From contig CAVSUJ010000002.1 of assembly GCA_963731205.1 (NCBI GenBank), positions 1 through 64,000 of the forward strand: a DNA stretch of 64,000 bases, in the 5' to 3' direction. Shown in pieces: positions 34,449-43,662 of the stretch (positions are counted from its first letter, which is position 1; each line of letters begins with the position of its first letter). The notes under the pieces were generated by a model that was not told the origin of the DNA, searched no databases, and saw only the letters and a list, made by a program, of their open reading frames with translations. This DNA comes from DATAZK01 sp963731205. GTDB taxonomy: Bacteria; Actinomycetota; Actinomycetes; Frankiales; Frankiaceae. The translations under genes were made by a program, and so were the position numbers.

Positions 34449-34772
34449 ATGGACGAGCAGGCGCACGACATCGACACCACCGAAGCTTCCGGCCGCGGAT
34501 CGGCATGGGCCGAGCTCGACGACACGTTCTTCCGGATCGTCGCCGACCTCTTCCCGCCCACCTTCTGCGAAGGCGCGAGCGTTCTGCTCGCCTCCAACGA
34601 CGACGACACCAGCGAGACCGCCGAGCTGGCCGACGACGCCCCTGACGTCATCGTGATCCCCGACGCCCGGCTCTCCCACGAGGACGCGCTCGAGGTGCTC
34701 AACCGGGCCATCGACCAGGAGCTGGAACTGCGCCGGTCGATGAACCGTCACCCCAGCCGCCGCCGCTTCTGA
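34449..34772 (+). CDS. Small acidic protein of unknown function
   Basis: A 107-residue acidic protein starting at ATG 34449 with GGAGAC just upstream; the longer frame is antisense to the dehydrogenase. It has AWAELDDTFFRIVADLFPPTFCEGASVLLAS, a run of Asp/Glu (SNDDDTSETAELADDAPD), and a helical C-terminus ending in basic residues. I do not recognise a family. It is convergent with the GH18 gene with a 4-bp gap. Confidence 0.55.
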   Translation: MDEQAHDIDTTEASGRGSAWAELDDTFFRIVADLFPPTFCEGASVLLASNDDDTSETAELADDAPDVIVIPDARLSHEDALEVLNRAIDQELELRRSMNRHPSRRRF

Positions 34773-34776
34773 CCGA

Positions 34777-36444
34777 TCAGCCGGTGGGAGCGGGCTCCCC
34801 CGGGATCGTGTAGAGCGCCTTCCACGGCGAGCCTGACGGGTTCGTCAGTACTTCAGCCGGGTCGTCTCCCTGGGTGTAGTACTTGGCCTGGTAGCCGAGG
34901 CCGTCGCGAAGGACCTTCTGGCCCTGCTTGTAGGCGACGGTCGGCGACCACTTCGGGTAGGTACCTGCCGCGAGCGTCGGAATGACCGGCGGGTGATCGC
35001 CGGGCAGCACCGGACCGACGACCTGCCACGGCGCCGCGGACGTGTTCTGCGTGGCTGCGGCCGGATCGACGCCGGTGTTGTACCACTTGGCCTGGTAGAC
35101 ATAGCCCTCACGGACGATCTTGTAACCGCTCGGGTAGGACGCCAGCGGGTTCCAGATCGGGAAGGGCACGTGCGCCGGGTCGTCCGCCACGGTGCTGTTG
35201 CTGTCCCGCGAGCTCGGCGACGCGCTGACCGCCGGTGTCGGAACGTTCGGGCTGACGCTTCCGGTCAGTGATCCCAGTACCTTGCTGAACTCGAGCGAGG
35301 TCTGCGACGTCCCGCTGCAAGTGTTGGAGTGCACGCCGATGCGGGCGAACTGGCTGCCGCACTGGCTGTCGCGGTTCAGCGACCACATCGACACCCGGCC
35401 GAGGTGCTCGGTGCGGGCGAAGGAAGCCACGCCCTTCGCGTCCGCGACGGTGACGATCTGCCCGGCGACGTCGTTCTGCCCGATCATGACCGTCGCGCCG
35501 ATCCGGTTCCAGATCTGCGCTGACGTGAGCTTCTCGTTCCGCAGCAGGCTGGTCAGCTGGCGATGGGTGGCGTTGAGCGAGCCGGTGATCGCCGAGTACA
35601 TGCCCTGCGGAGCCGAGGTGAAGTCCATCGCCATCACATTGACGCCGGCGAGCGTGACCCCGTTGTCGAGCATCGCCTTGATGACGTTGAGCGCGTCGCT
35701 CTGCAAACCGTCGGGCTCGACCGGCAGCGTCAGCCACACGTTCAGCGGCGACTTCGCTGCAGCGGCAGCCTTTTGAACGATCGCGATGGCCTGCGCCCGA
35801 CGCACGAGCGACGCCTGGTCGCCCTGCGCGGCGCCCTCGATGTCGAAGTCGACGGTGCTCAGCGAGTAGCGCTTCACGACGTATTCGTAGGCGGACGTGA
35901 GCTTCCTCGTGTCGGTGCACGACACCGCAAGCTCGCTGTTGGCCTGACCGCCGAAGGAGACGACCGCGCTCGCGCCCTCGTTCTGCAGCTGCGCGATGCG
36001 ACGGTCGAGGTTCAGCTGATCGGCAGCGCCGTCGAGGCTGTAGAAGCCACCCCAGGACGGGCTGCACGCCGATTTCGGATCGGCGACGACGAACCCGAGG
36101 ATGACCTGGCGGGCCGGGCTGACAGCGGGATCCTGGAACTGCAGCGCGGGCGTCAGGGTGGTGTCGACGTAGGGCGCGAACCAGGCGGCCGATTCATGCG
36201 CCGCCACAGCAGATTCCTTGGCTTTGGTACGCGAGTCGCGAACCCACCAGTAGGTGCCCGCGGCCAGCGCGGCGACGACGATCAGCGCAATCAGCATGCG
36301 CAGCGGCGAGAGCCGGGTCTGCGGACCTTCCGGCTCCTGCGGGTCGTCGAGGGCTTGACCGGATCCGCGGGAGGGGCTTTCTGCGTGGGCAACGGGCACA
36401 CCTGAATATCGGCGCGAGCGCCGGTGGCTGGAGCCGGCAGCCAC
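34777..36444 (-). CDS. Membrane-anchored GH18 glycosidase with two C-terminal repeat modules
   Basis: A 555-residue type II membrane protein. Residues 1-49 are cytoplasmic, 50-67 a transmembrane helix, about 85-400 a GH18 TIM barrel and 428-480 and 496-550 two similar modules, each with a WxPxxxYxxGxxVxxxGxxYQAKxY-like pattern as in chitin-binding CBM5/12-type units. The catalytic signature is VDFDIEG at 198-204 with Asp199, Asp201 and Glu203, the form seen in PF-ChiA-like chitinases. It should hydrolyse a beta-1,4-GlcNAc-type polymer outside the cell while tethered. It is divergent from the GT2-EAL gene. GTG 36399 is an alternative start. Confidence 0.82.
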   Translation of the reverse strand: MAAGSSHRRSRRYSGVPVAHAESPSRGSGQALDDPQEPEGPQTRLSPLRMLIALIVVAALAAGTYWWVRDSRTKAKESAVAAHESAAWFAPYVDTTLTPALQFQDPAVSPARQVILGFVVADPKSACSPSWGGFYSLDGAADQLNLDRRIAQLQNEGASAVVSFGGQANSELAVSCTDTRKLTSAYEYVVKRYSLSTVDFDIEGAAQGDQASLVRRAQAIAIVQKAAAAAKSPLNVWLTLPVEPDGLQSDALNVIKAMLDNGVTLAGVNVMAMDFTSAPQGMYSAITGSLNATHRQLTSLLRNEKLTSAQIWNRIGATVMIGQNDVAGQIVTVADAKGVASFARTEHLGRVSMWSLNRDSQCGSQFARIGVHSNTCSGTSQTSLEFSKVLGSLTGSVSPNVPTPAVSASPSSRDSNSTVADDPAHVPFPIWNPLASYPSGYKIVREGYVYQAKWYNTGVDPAAATQNTSAAPWQVVGPVLPGDHPPVIPTLAAGTYPKWSPTVAYKQGQKVLRDGLGYQAKYYTQGDDPAEVLTNPSGSPWKALYTIPGEPAPTG

Positions 36445-36580
36445 GGGAAAGCGTCACTGGAATGGGCGATTAGCTCACAGACCTCGCATTCGGCGGTAAG
36501 GGTCCTGGCCAAACGCGCCGACCATCCATGAGTGCGCCGGAGCCGGCGCCGATGAGCAGGCCTGCCGGTGAGGGAGTCAC

Positions 36581-39500
36581 GTGTTCGCAAGGAGCAAGAA
36601 GGCCGGGAAGACGGGAAAGTCACCGTCACGCGGTCGACGCTCGCAGTGGGGACGTGACCGGCGCGCCCTGCCGACCTCGCCCGTGGTCCCGCGGGTCACC
36701 GACATGCGCGTCGCAGTGGGACGTGCCCTCGTCGTCGGAACCGTGCTGGCGTGGCTCACCTACTTCGCCACCTGGCTGACCGACCAGTTCATCACCGGCG
36801 GCCACCACACGGCCCGGCTGCGGGTCGAGGCGGTCGTCTACCTGATCACCGTCACATTCCTCACCGGCTCGGCACTGGCGTACCTCACCTGCCGGCTCGG
36901 CTTCTTCTACCGGGCGCGCGAGCACCGCCGGATGCCCCGCGCGGCGCTGGAGCACTTCTTCGCCCGGAAGGCCCCGTCGGTCACGGTGATCATCCCGTCC
37001 TACAAGGAGGACGAGCGGATCATCCGCACAACGGTGCTTTCTGCCGCGCTGCAGGACTACCCGTCGCTGCGGGTCGTGCTGCTGATCGACGACCCGTCGA
37101 ACCCGAGCCGGCAGAAAGACAAGCTGCTGCTGCAGCAGGCCCGCAACGTCGCGCCGGATCTGCAGGAACTGCTGGACGGGCCCTGCACCCGGGCCACGGC
37201 CGCGATGGACGTCTTCGCCCTTCGCGGTGCGCAGACCCCGCTCGAACTCGCCGACATGACCGATGCCGCCGCCGAGTACGACGCCGCCGCGGAATGGATG
37301 AGCGGCCTCGCCGAGTCCACCGAGATCGTCGACCACACCGACGAATTCTTCGTCGATCAGGTGCTGCGCAAGCTCGCCGGCGACTTCACCGCGACCGCCG
37401 GTGCACTGCGGGCGGCCGCCGCGGAAGGTGTCGTCCTTCCCTGGAGCCGGCTGCTCGAGCTCTACCAGCGGCTTGCGTGGACGTTCAAGGCCGACCTCAC
37501 CAGCTTCGAGCGCAAGCAGTACGTCTCGCTCTCGCACGAGGCGAACAAGGCCATGAACCTCAACAGCTACATCGGCCTCATGGGCGGCACCTACCGCGAT
37601 GCCGTCACCGTTTCCGGACGCGAGCTGATCCCGGCCCGCCACGGCCACGGCGACCTCGAGATTCCCGAGCCCGACTACGTGCTCACCCTCGACGCCGACA
37701 GCGTGCTGCTACCCGAATACTGCTTGCGGCTCGTGCATCTGATGGAGCAGAGCGAGCACGCCGACGTCGCCGTGGCGCAGACGCCCTACAGCGCGTTCCC
37801 CGGCTCGGGCACGCGGCTGGAGCGCATCGCCGGCGCCACCACCGACCTGCAGTACATCGCCCACCAGGGCATGACGTACTACGGCGCGACCTTCTGGGTC
37901 GGGGCCAATGCGGTGCTGCGCAAGCGGGCACTCGATGAGATCCGCGAGAGCACCTTCGTCGGCAGCTGGGAGATCCGGCGCTACATCCAGGACCGCACGG
38001 TCATCGAGGACACCGAGTCGACGATCGACATGCGCCTCAAGGGTTGGACGCTGCTGAACTACCCGGAGCGTCTCGCCTACAGCGCGACCCCGCCGGACTT
38101 CGGTTCGCTGTGCATCCAGCGCCGTCGCTGGGCCAACGGCGGGGTGCTGATCCTGCCCAAGCTGTGGCGTACGCGGAAGGCGCGTGCCGCGCGCGGCGAG
38201 GCCAACCCGATCAGCGAGACGTTCATCCGCGTCAACTACATGGCGTCGGTGGCGTGGAGCTCGGTCTCGCTCCTGCTGCTGCTCGCGTATCCCTTCGACA
38301 GCCAGCTGATCAGCCCGCTGCTCGGGCTCATCGCGCTGCCGTATTTCGCCGGCATGGCAAGCGATCTGCGCTACTGCGGCTACAAACGCCTCGACGTGCT
38401 GCGCATCTACGGGTTCAACCTGATCCTGATGCCGGTCAACCTCGCGGGCTTCCTGAACTCTCTCGTGCAGGCTCTCACGGGCGAGAAGAGCGTCTTCGGG
38501 CGCACGCCCAAGGTGGCCAACCGCACCGTCCCGGATTTCATCTTCGTCATCTCGCCGTGGCTGCTGACCGGGCTGGCCGGCTACACGCTGTGGCAGGACT
38601 GGACCTACCACCGCTGGATCAACTTCGGCTACGCGGTGCTCAACACCACGCTCGCGCTCTACGCCATCATCGCGTTCGTCGGCCTGCGCAACTCGGTCGC
38701 CGACTTCCTGACGCACGGCAAGTCATGGGTCTCGGTTCCGATTTCGCCCAAGCAGAAGCCGAAGTCCAGATTGTCCAAGCGCGCGCAGCGCCTCGCGCGC
38801 CGGGCCGCTGCGGAGGTCTCCACGACTCCTCCCGCCGACTGGGCGACCATCTTGCACTTCGGCAACGAACCGGGAGCCGCGCCCCTCTTGGCGCCGCGAC
38901 CGATGGCGGCGGCGCCGTCGCTGCCGGCGCCGCGCACGCCGTCGAACTCCAACGTGCGCGGACGTCCGACGCAGCGCTCCACCGAGGCCGAAGAGCCTGC
39001 GTTCCGAACGGTTTTCCAGCCGATCGTGGAGCTCGACTCCGGGCATGTGGCCGGGCGTGAGGCGCTCACCCGCTTCGACGACGGCGTCGCCCCGCATCAG
39101 CGGCTGGCGGAGGAGTCATCGCGTGGCGGCGGTCTCGAGCTGGAGATCCTGCTGGCCCGCGCGAGCGTGCAGGCGGCCGCCGATTTCCCGAGCGCGGAGT
39201 TCCTGAACCTCAACGTCTCCTTGGCTTTGGTGCGTGCCGGCCGCGCGCTGAAGAGCATCGTCGAGCGCGCGATGCGCCCGGTCGTGCTCGAGCTCGACGC
39301 CCGGGTACTGACCGACCACGCTGCGGCGCTGGACCTGAAGACCGTGCTGCCCGAGGGCGCGCTGCTGGCGCTTTCGGGGGTCGAGCCGAGCTACGACTGC
39401 CTCACACTGTGCCGCGACCTGCGTCCGGAATTCATCAAGCTCGAACGCGGCTGGGTGCGGGGACTGCAGGACGACTCGGCGCGCCAGTCGCTGGTGCGCG

Positions 39501-39652
39501 CGCTCGTGACGCTGGCCGATGAGGTGGGCTCCCAGCTCATCGCGGAGGGCGTCGAGACGGAGGCCGAACTTTCGGTGCTGGCCGACCTCGGCATTCGGCT
39601 GGGTCAGGGCTACCTGCTCGGGCGTCCTAAGGCGTCGTCGGTTCTGGTCTGA
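36581..39652 (+). CDS. Processive GT2 glycosyltransferase fused to a degenerate EAL domain
   Basis: A 1023-residue fusion from GTG 36581, with GAGGGAG upstream. Helices at about 46-70 and 82-104 precede a GT2 domain (134-530) with SYKEDERIIRTT, an unusually long helical insert at about 180-330, DxD at Asp371/Asp373, ED at 476-477 and QRRRW at 513-517: the D,D,D,QxxRW set of processive synthases such as cellulose, PNAG and hyaluronan synthases. About five helices follow (555-705), then a basic/Pro-rich linker and an EAL domain (808-1023). There Glu827 of EAL, FLNLN, the Lys of FIKLE, AEGVET and GQGYLLGRP remain, but DDFG reads SGVE and KxD reads KLE. It probably binds rather than degrades c-di-GMP. 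Confidence 0.88.
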   Translation: MFARSKKAGKTGKSPSRGRRSQWGRDRRALPTSPVVPRVTDMRVAVGRALVVGTVLAWLTYFATWLTDQFITGGHHTARLRVEAVVYLITVTFLTGSALAYLTCRLGFFYRAREHRRMPRAALEHFFARKAPSVTVIIPSYKEDERIIRTTVLSAALQDYPSLRVVLLIDDPSNPSRQKDKLLLQQARNVAPDLQELLDGPCTRATAAMDVFALRGAQTPLELADMTDAAAEYDAAAEWMSGLAESTEIVDHTDEFFVDQVLRKLAGDFTATAGALRAAAAEGVVLPWSRLLELYQRLAWTFKADLTSFERKQYVSLSHEANKAMNLNSYIGLMGGTYRDAVTVSGRELIPARHGHGDLEIPEPDYVLTLDADSVLLPEYCLRLVHLMEQSEHADVAVAQTPYSAFPGSGTRLERIAGATTDLQYIAHQGMTYYGATFWVGANAVLRKRALDEIRESTFVGSWEIRRYIQDRTVIEDTESTIDMRLKGWTLLNYPERLAYSATPPDFGSLCIQRRRWANGGVLILPKLWRTRKARAARGEANPISETFIRVNYMASVAWSSVSLLLLLAYPFDSQLISPLLGLIALPYFAGMASDLRYCGYKRLDVLRIYGFNLILMPVNLAGFLNSLVQALTGEKSVFGRTPKVANRTVPDFIFVISPWLLTGLAGYTLWQDWTYHRWINFGYAVLNTTLALYAIIAFVGLRNSVADFLTHGKSWVSVPISPKQKPKSRLSKRAQRLARRAAAEVSTTPPADWATILHFGNEPGAAPLLAPRPMAAAPSLPAPRTPSNSNVRGRPTQRSTEAEEPAFRTVFQPIVELDSGHVAGREALTRFDDGVAPHQRLAEESSRGGGLELEILLARASVQAAADFPSAEFLNLNVSLALVRAGRALKSIVERAMRPVVLELDARVLTDHAAALDLKTVLPEGALLALSGVEPSYDCLTLCRDLRPEFIKLERGWVRGLQDDSARQSLVRALVTLADEVGSQLIAEGVETEAELSVLADLGIRLGQGYLLGRPKASSVLV

Positions 39653-40118
39653 CCGGCGCGTTCGAGACCTCGGCGAGCCGGGCCAGAAATGGGCGCTGCG
39701 AACCGAAGAGCTTGCCTTCGGCGACGTCAAGCGGATACCAGGCGACGCGGTCGACCTCGACGAACTCGGCGCGCTTTCCGGAGCGGGGCGGCCATTCCAT
39801 CTCGAAGAGGTTGCTGCGCACCTCGAACTCACCCGGGTCGGCTTCGAGCGCCCAGATGACGTTGACCTTCGAGCTGCTCTGCTTCACCTCACCGAGCGAC
39901 ACGGGATCGCCGGGCGGGACGGGAATGCCCAGCTCCTCGCTGAATTCGCGGCGAGCGGCCTCGAGTTCATCCTCCCCCGGCTCGCACTCGCCCTTCGGGA
40001 TCGTCCAGTGCGCGTCGTCCTTCTTGGCGAAGAGCGGGCCGCCGGGGTGCGCCAAAAGCACCTCGACGTCACCGGCGGGCGAGCGACGCCACAGCACGAT
40101 TCCGGCGCTGCGCTTCAC
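39627..40118 (-). CDS. Nudix hydrolase
   Basis: A 163-residue Nudix protein. The Nudix box is complete: GECEPGEDELEAARREFSEELGI, with REFSEEL. The N-terminus KRSAGIVLWRR and DAHWTIPKG are typical of a group of predicted (di)nucleoside polyphosphate hydrolases in actinobacteria. The start overlaps the oxidoreductase stop by 4 bp; the 3' end overlaps the GT2-EAL gene by 26 bp on the other strand. Substrate unassigned. Confidence 0.88.
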   Translation of the reverse strand: MKRSAGIVLWRRSPAGDVEVLLAHPGGPLFAKKDDAHWTIPKGECEPGEDELEAARREFSEELGIPVPPGDPVSLGEVKQSSSKVNVIWALEADPGEFEVRSNLFEMEWPPRSGKRAEFVEVDRVAWYPLDVAEGKLFGSQRPFLARLAEVSNAPVRPEPTTP

Positions 40119-41164
40119 GGGCGGACGACCTCTCCCCGATCCGCCGAGCGGCGGGCGGCATCCAGGACGCGAAGGGTCGCGACCGCGTCCTCGGGCTTGA
40201 CGGGCACCGGGCCGGCGAGGCGCAGCGCGTCGCGCACCCTGCAGTAGAAGTCCTGGTAGCGGCCCGGGCCGCGGGGAACGGCGCGGCTGTCCTCACCGAC
40301 GACGAGGCGTCCCCATCGTGCGGGCGACTCCTTGCCCCAGTCCGCGGCGGCCGGGTCACCACCTGCGCGCAGCGCGTCCTCCTGGCAATCCAGCCCCTCG
40401 ACCACGTACGCGGCGCGCGAGCCGAGTACCCGCATCCGGGGCCCGAGGTGAGCGGCGACGGCGCTCATCCAGAGCGTGCTGCGCACCCCGGAGGCGTGGG
40501 ACAGCTCGATGCAGGCGTCGTCCTCGACCTCGACCCCGGGGCGGCGCTTGTCCATCGTGGCGAACACCCGGGTCACCGGACCGAAGAGCACGAGCGCCTG
40601 ATCCACCAGGTGGCTGCCGAGGTCTCCGAGAATTCCGCCGCCGTCGGATGGATCACCCGATTCGCGCCAGCCCTGCTTGGGCTGCGGACGCCAGCGTTCG
40701 AACCGAGACTCAAACCTCCACACCGTCCCCAGGTCGCCATTCGCGATCAACCGTTGCAACGTCAGGAAATCGCTGTCCCAGCGGCGGTTCTGGAAGACGG
40801 TGAGCAGCAGTCCGGCCGTGTGGGCTCGCTCGACGACGCGCTGCGCGTCCGGCGCCGAGGTCGCCAGCGGCTTGTCGATGACGACGGGCAACCGCGCGTC
40901 GAGGGCGGCCATCGCCAGGGGCACGTGGCTCACGTTGGGCGTCGCGATCACGACCAGGTCGTAGCTGCCGGCAGCGGCGAACACGTCCTCGGATCGCGGC
41001 AGGACAAGGACGCCGGGATAGCGGGAGGTCGCCCGCGCCGCACGTTCGGCATCCGACGTCACGACCGCTGCCAGCTCGAGGCCCGGGGCGGCGTTGATCA
41101 GCGGCGCGTGGAAATGCTCGCCCGCGACGCCGTACCCCAGCAACGCCACCCGCACCTGGCTCAT
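40115..41164 (-). CDS. Gfo/Idh/MocA-family oxidoreductase
   Basis: A 349-residue NAD(P)-dependent sugar-type oxidoreductase. LLGYGVAGEHFHAPLI is the Rossmann motif, VVIATPNVSHVPLAMAALDARLPVVIDKPLA contains the EKP-like catalytic Lys motif (here DKP), and GGGILGDLGSHLVDQAL the conserved His/Asp segment. The start is ATG 41164; the frame continues upstream without support. The family acts on sugars, inositols or biliverdin. It is paired with the Nudix gene by a 4-bp overlap. Confidence 0.88.
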   Translation of the reverse strand: MSQVRVALLGYGVAGEHFHAPLINAAPGLELAAVVTSDAERAARATSRYPGVLVLPRSEDVFAAAGSYDLVVIATPNVSHVPLAMAALDARLPVVIDKPLATSAPDAQRVVERAHTAGLLLTVFQNRRWDSDFLTLQRLIANGDLGTVWRFESRFERWRPQPKQGWRESGDPSDGGGILGDLGSHLVDQALVLFGPVTRVFATMDKRRPGVEVEDDACIELSHASGVRSTLWMSAVAAHLGPRMRVLGSRAAYVVEGLDCQEDALRAGGDPAAADWGKESPARWGRLVVGEDSRAVPRGPGRYQDFYCRVRDALRLAGPVPVKPEDAVATLRVLDAARRSADRGEVVRP

Positions 41165-41306
41165 GGCTACCAGCATCTCCCACCGGCGGGCACTCGCGCA
41201 CAGGCCTGCTGCCTCGGCCCGCCCGGGACGGGAAAGCATAGGAAAAGTACAGGCGCGCATGCGTACCGTCTCCGGTCAGACGCGAGCACCCGAGCCAGGG
41301 AGAGCC

Positions 41307-42482
41307 ATGGAGCCGGACGGGACACCGCCCGACGCGCCGACCAACCCTGCCGCCCGACCCGTCGTTGCCGACGGGGGGCGGCACTTCGACGCGCCCCAAG
41401 CCCCCGTCTCCCCGCCTGCGCCGGCGGGGCCGCCTCCTGCCCCGTCGGGCCCGGGCTGGCCCCCCGGCAACGAGCCGCTGCCGCCAGAGCTCTCCCCGCG
41501 CGGGAAGCAGAAAGGTCCGCGCAAGAAGCGGCGTTTCGGGTGGTGGAAGCGGATCGGGGTACTCGTCCTGGTGTTGCTGCTGACCGCGGTCGGCATCTTC
41601 TGGTCGTGGGACGCCGGGCTGCACCGGACCGACGCGCTGAAGTCCTACCCCGGGCGCGTCGGCAACACGGCGGGCACCAACTGGCTGATCGTCGGATCCG
41701 ACAGCCGGGCCGACCTCACCGAGGCGCAGAAGAAGGCGCTGGCCACCGGCGACGCGGCCGGCAGCCGTACCGACACGATCATGATCGTCCACACCGGGTC
41801 GAAGAAGACCACGCTGCTCTCCCTCCCCCGCGACACCTACGTACCGATCGACGGGCACGGGAAGAACAAGCTGAACGCGGCCTTCGCCTTCGGTGGCGCC
41901 AGCCTTCTGGTGCGCACCGTCGAAGAGGTCACCGGGCTGCACATCGACCACTACGCCGAGATCGGCTTCGCCGGCTTCGCCTCGATGGTCGACGCGGTCG
42001 GCGGGGTCCGGATCTGCGTCGCACAGGCGATCAACGACGGCAACGCCGGCCTCGACATCCCGGCCGGCTGCCAGAAGCTGAACGGCGCCGAAGCCCTTGG
42101 CTACGTGCGTACCCGAAAGTTCGCGACCGGCGACCTCGAACGCGTCCAGCACCAGCGCCAGTTCTTGTCGGCCCTGCTGTCGAAGATCGCCAGCCCCGGG
42201 ACGCTGATCAACCCGTTCAAGTCCATCCCGCTCGGCTACGACGCCGTCGACGCGCTCACCGTCGACAAGGGCAGCCACATCTGGGACGTCGTCTCCCTCG
42301 GGCTGGCGCTGCGCGACGCGGGCGGCGGCAAGGGCTACACCCTCACCGTGCCGATCGCCGGCTTCGCCAACGAGGGCGCGGTCGGCAGCGTCGTGCTCTG
42401 GGACCGCACGAAGGCGCTGGAACTGTTCGCCGCCCTGAAGAACGACCAGCCGATACCCGCCTCGCTGGTCCCCAAGTCCTAG
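41307..42482 (+). CDS. LytR-CpsA-Psr (LCP) family protein
   Basis: A 391-residue LCP phosphotransferase. The N-terminal 75 residues are Pro/Gly-rich and cytoplasmic, followed by a basic patch, a transmembrane helix at about 82-103 and the LCP domain with WLIVGSDSRADL, SRTDTIMIVH, LSLPRDTYVPI, DHYAEIGF and EALGYVRTRKFATGDLERVQHQRQFL. It transfers polymers such as arabinogalactan, teichoic acid or capsule from a lipid carrier to peptidoglycan. It lacks the LytR_C domain of the other LCP in the window. ATG 41307 has AGGGAGA upstream. Proximity to the GT2-EAL gene is suggestive only. Confidence 0.9.
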   Translation: MEPDGTPPDAPTNPAARPVVADGGRHFDAPQAPVSPPAPAGPPPAPSGPGWPPGNEPLPPELSPRGKQKGPRKKRRFGWWKRIGVLVLVLLLTAVGIFWSWDAGLHRTDALKSYPGRVGNTAGTNWLIVGSDSRADLTEAQKKALATGDAAGSRTDTIMIVHTGSKKTTLLSLPRDTYVPIDGHGKNKLNAAFAFGGASLLVRTVEEVTGLHIDHYAEIGFAGFASMVDAVGGVRICVAQAINDGNAGLDIPAGCQKLNGAEALGYVRTRKFATGDLERVQHQRQFLSALLSKIASPGTLINPFKSIPLGYDAVDALTVDKGSHIWDVVSLGLALRDAGGGKGYTLTVPIAGFANEGAVGSVVLWDRTKALELFAALKNDQPIPASLVPKS

Positions 42483-42487
42483 ACGAG

Positions 42488-43642
42488 CTACCGGGCGATA
42501 CCGGCGAACTGCTTGAGGACGGCGCGGGCGATGACGAGCTGCTGGATCTGGCTGGTGCCCTCGTAGATGCGGAAGAGGCGCACGTCGCGGTAGAAGCGCT
42601 CGGCGGCGACGCCGTGCATGTAGCCGGCGCCGCCGTGCACCTGCACCGCGCGGTCGGCGATGCGGCCGACGGCCTCGCTGGCGAAGTACTTGGCGCAGGC
42701 CGGGCCGAGCTTGGTGTCCTCGCCGCTGTCGTACGCGCGGGCCGCTTCGAGCACGAGCGCGCGGGCGGCCATCAGGTCGGTCTGCGAATCGGCGATCAGG
42801 CCCTGGATCAGCTGGTGCTGGGCGATGGGCTTGCCGCCCTGGACGCGCTCGGTCGCGAAGCCGACCGTCTCGTCGACCAGGCGCTGCGCGAGCCCGACGC
42901 ACAGCGCGGCGATGTGCAGCCGGCCGTGGGCGAGGCAAGCCATGGCGGTCGCGTAACCGATGCCCTCAGCGCCGATGAGCGTCTCGGGTCCGACGCGGAC
43001 GTCGTCGAGGTAGACGTCGGCGGTCCAGGCGCCCGCCTGGCCCATCTTGGAATCCTTCGCGCCGACCGACACCCCCTTGGTCCCCGAGGGCACCAGGAAG
43101 CAGGAAATCCCTTTGGTGGCAGGCGCATCCGGGTTCGTACGGGCGAAGACCATGAAGACGTCGGCGACCGGCGCGTTGGTGATGTAACGCTTCGCGCCGT
43201 TGATGACCCAGTCGTCGCCGTCGCGTACCGCCCTCGTCTTCAGGCCGGCCGGGTCAGAGCCGGCGTCGGTCTCGGTGAGCGCGAAAGAGGCGGTCCACTC
43301 CCCTGACGCCACCTTCGGCAGGTACGCCGCTTTCTGCTCGTCGGTCGCGGACAACATGAGCACGTGGCCGGCGATGCCGTTGTTGGTGCCGAACATCGAG
43401 CGAAACGACGGGGTGGTGTAGCCGAGCTCGAAGACGAGGCGTGCCTCCTGCTCCATCGCCAGGCCCAGGCCGCCGTACTCCTCCGGTAGAGCGAAGCCGA
43501 AAAGTCCCATCTCTGCGGCAGTTTTGCGGACCCGCTCGGGGATCTCGTCGCGCTCCTCGATCTCGGCCTCGAGCGGCACCACCTCGTCACGCACGTAGCG
43601 GCGTACCGCGACGCGGATGTCGTCGAACTCGCCTGAATCCAT
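42488..43642 (-). CDS. Acyl-CoA dehydrogenase
   Basis: A 384-residue FAD acyl-CoA dehydrogenase. FALTETDAGSDPAGLKTRAV and WVINGAKRYITNA are the FAD and substrate motifs; LYEGTSQIQQLVIARAVL in frame as IYEGTSQIQQL carries the catalytic Glu position. I use ATG 43642, with AGGAG upstream. It oxidises an acyl-CoA to the enoyl-CoA. It is the last gene of the leftward catabolic cluster, 20 bp after the amidohydrolase stop. Confidence 0.93.
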   Translation of the reverse strand: MDSGEFDDIRVAVRRYVRDEVVPLEAEIEERDEIPERVRKTAAEMGLFGFALPEEYGGLGLAMEQEARLVFELGYTTPSFRSMFGTNNGIAGHVLMLSATDEQKAAYLPKVASGEWTASFALTETDAGSDPAGLKTRAVRDGDDWVINGAKRYITNAPVADVFMVFARTNPDAPATKGISCFLVPSGTKGVSVGAKDSKMGQAGAWTADVYLDDVRVGPETLIGAEGIGYATAMACLAHGRLHIAALCVGLAQRLVDETVGFATERVQGGKPIAQHQLIQGLIADSQTDLMAARALVLEAARAYDSGEDTKLGPACAKYFASEAVGRIADRAVQVHGGAGYMHGVAAERFYRDVRLFRIYEGTSQIQQLVIARAVLKQFAGIAR

Positions 43643-43662
43643 GCGTAACTCCTGCCGTCGAA

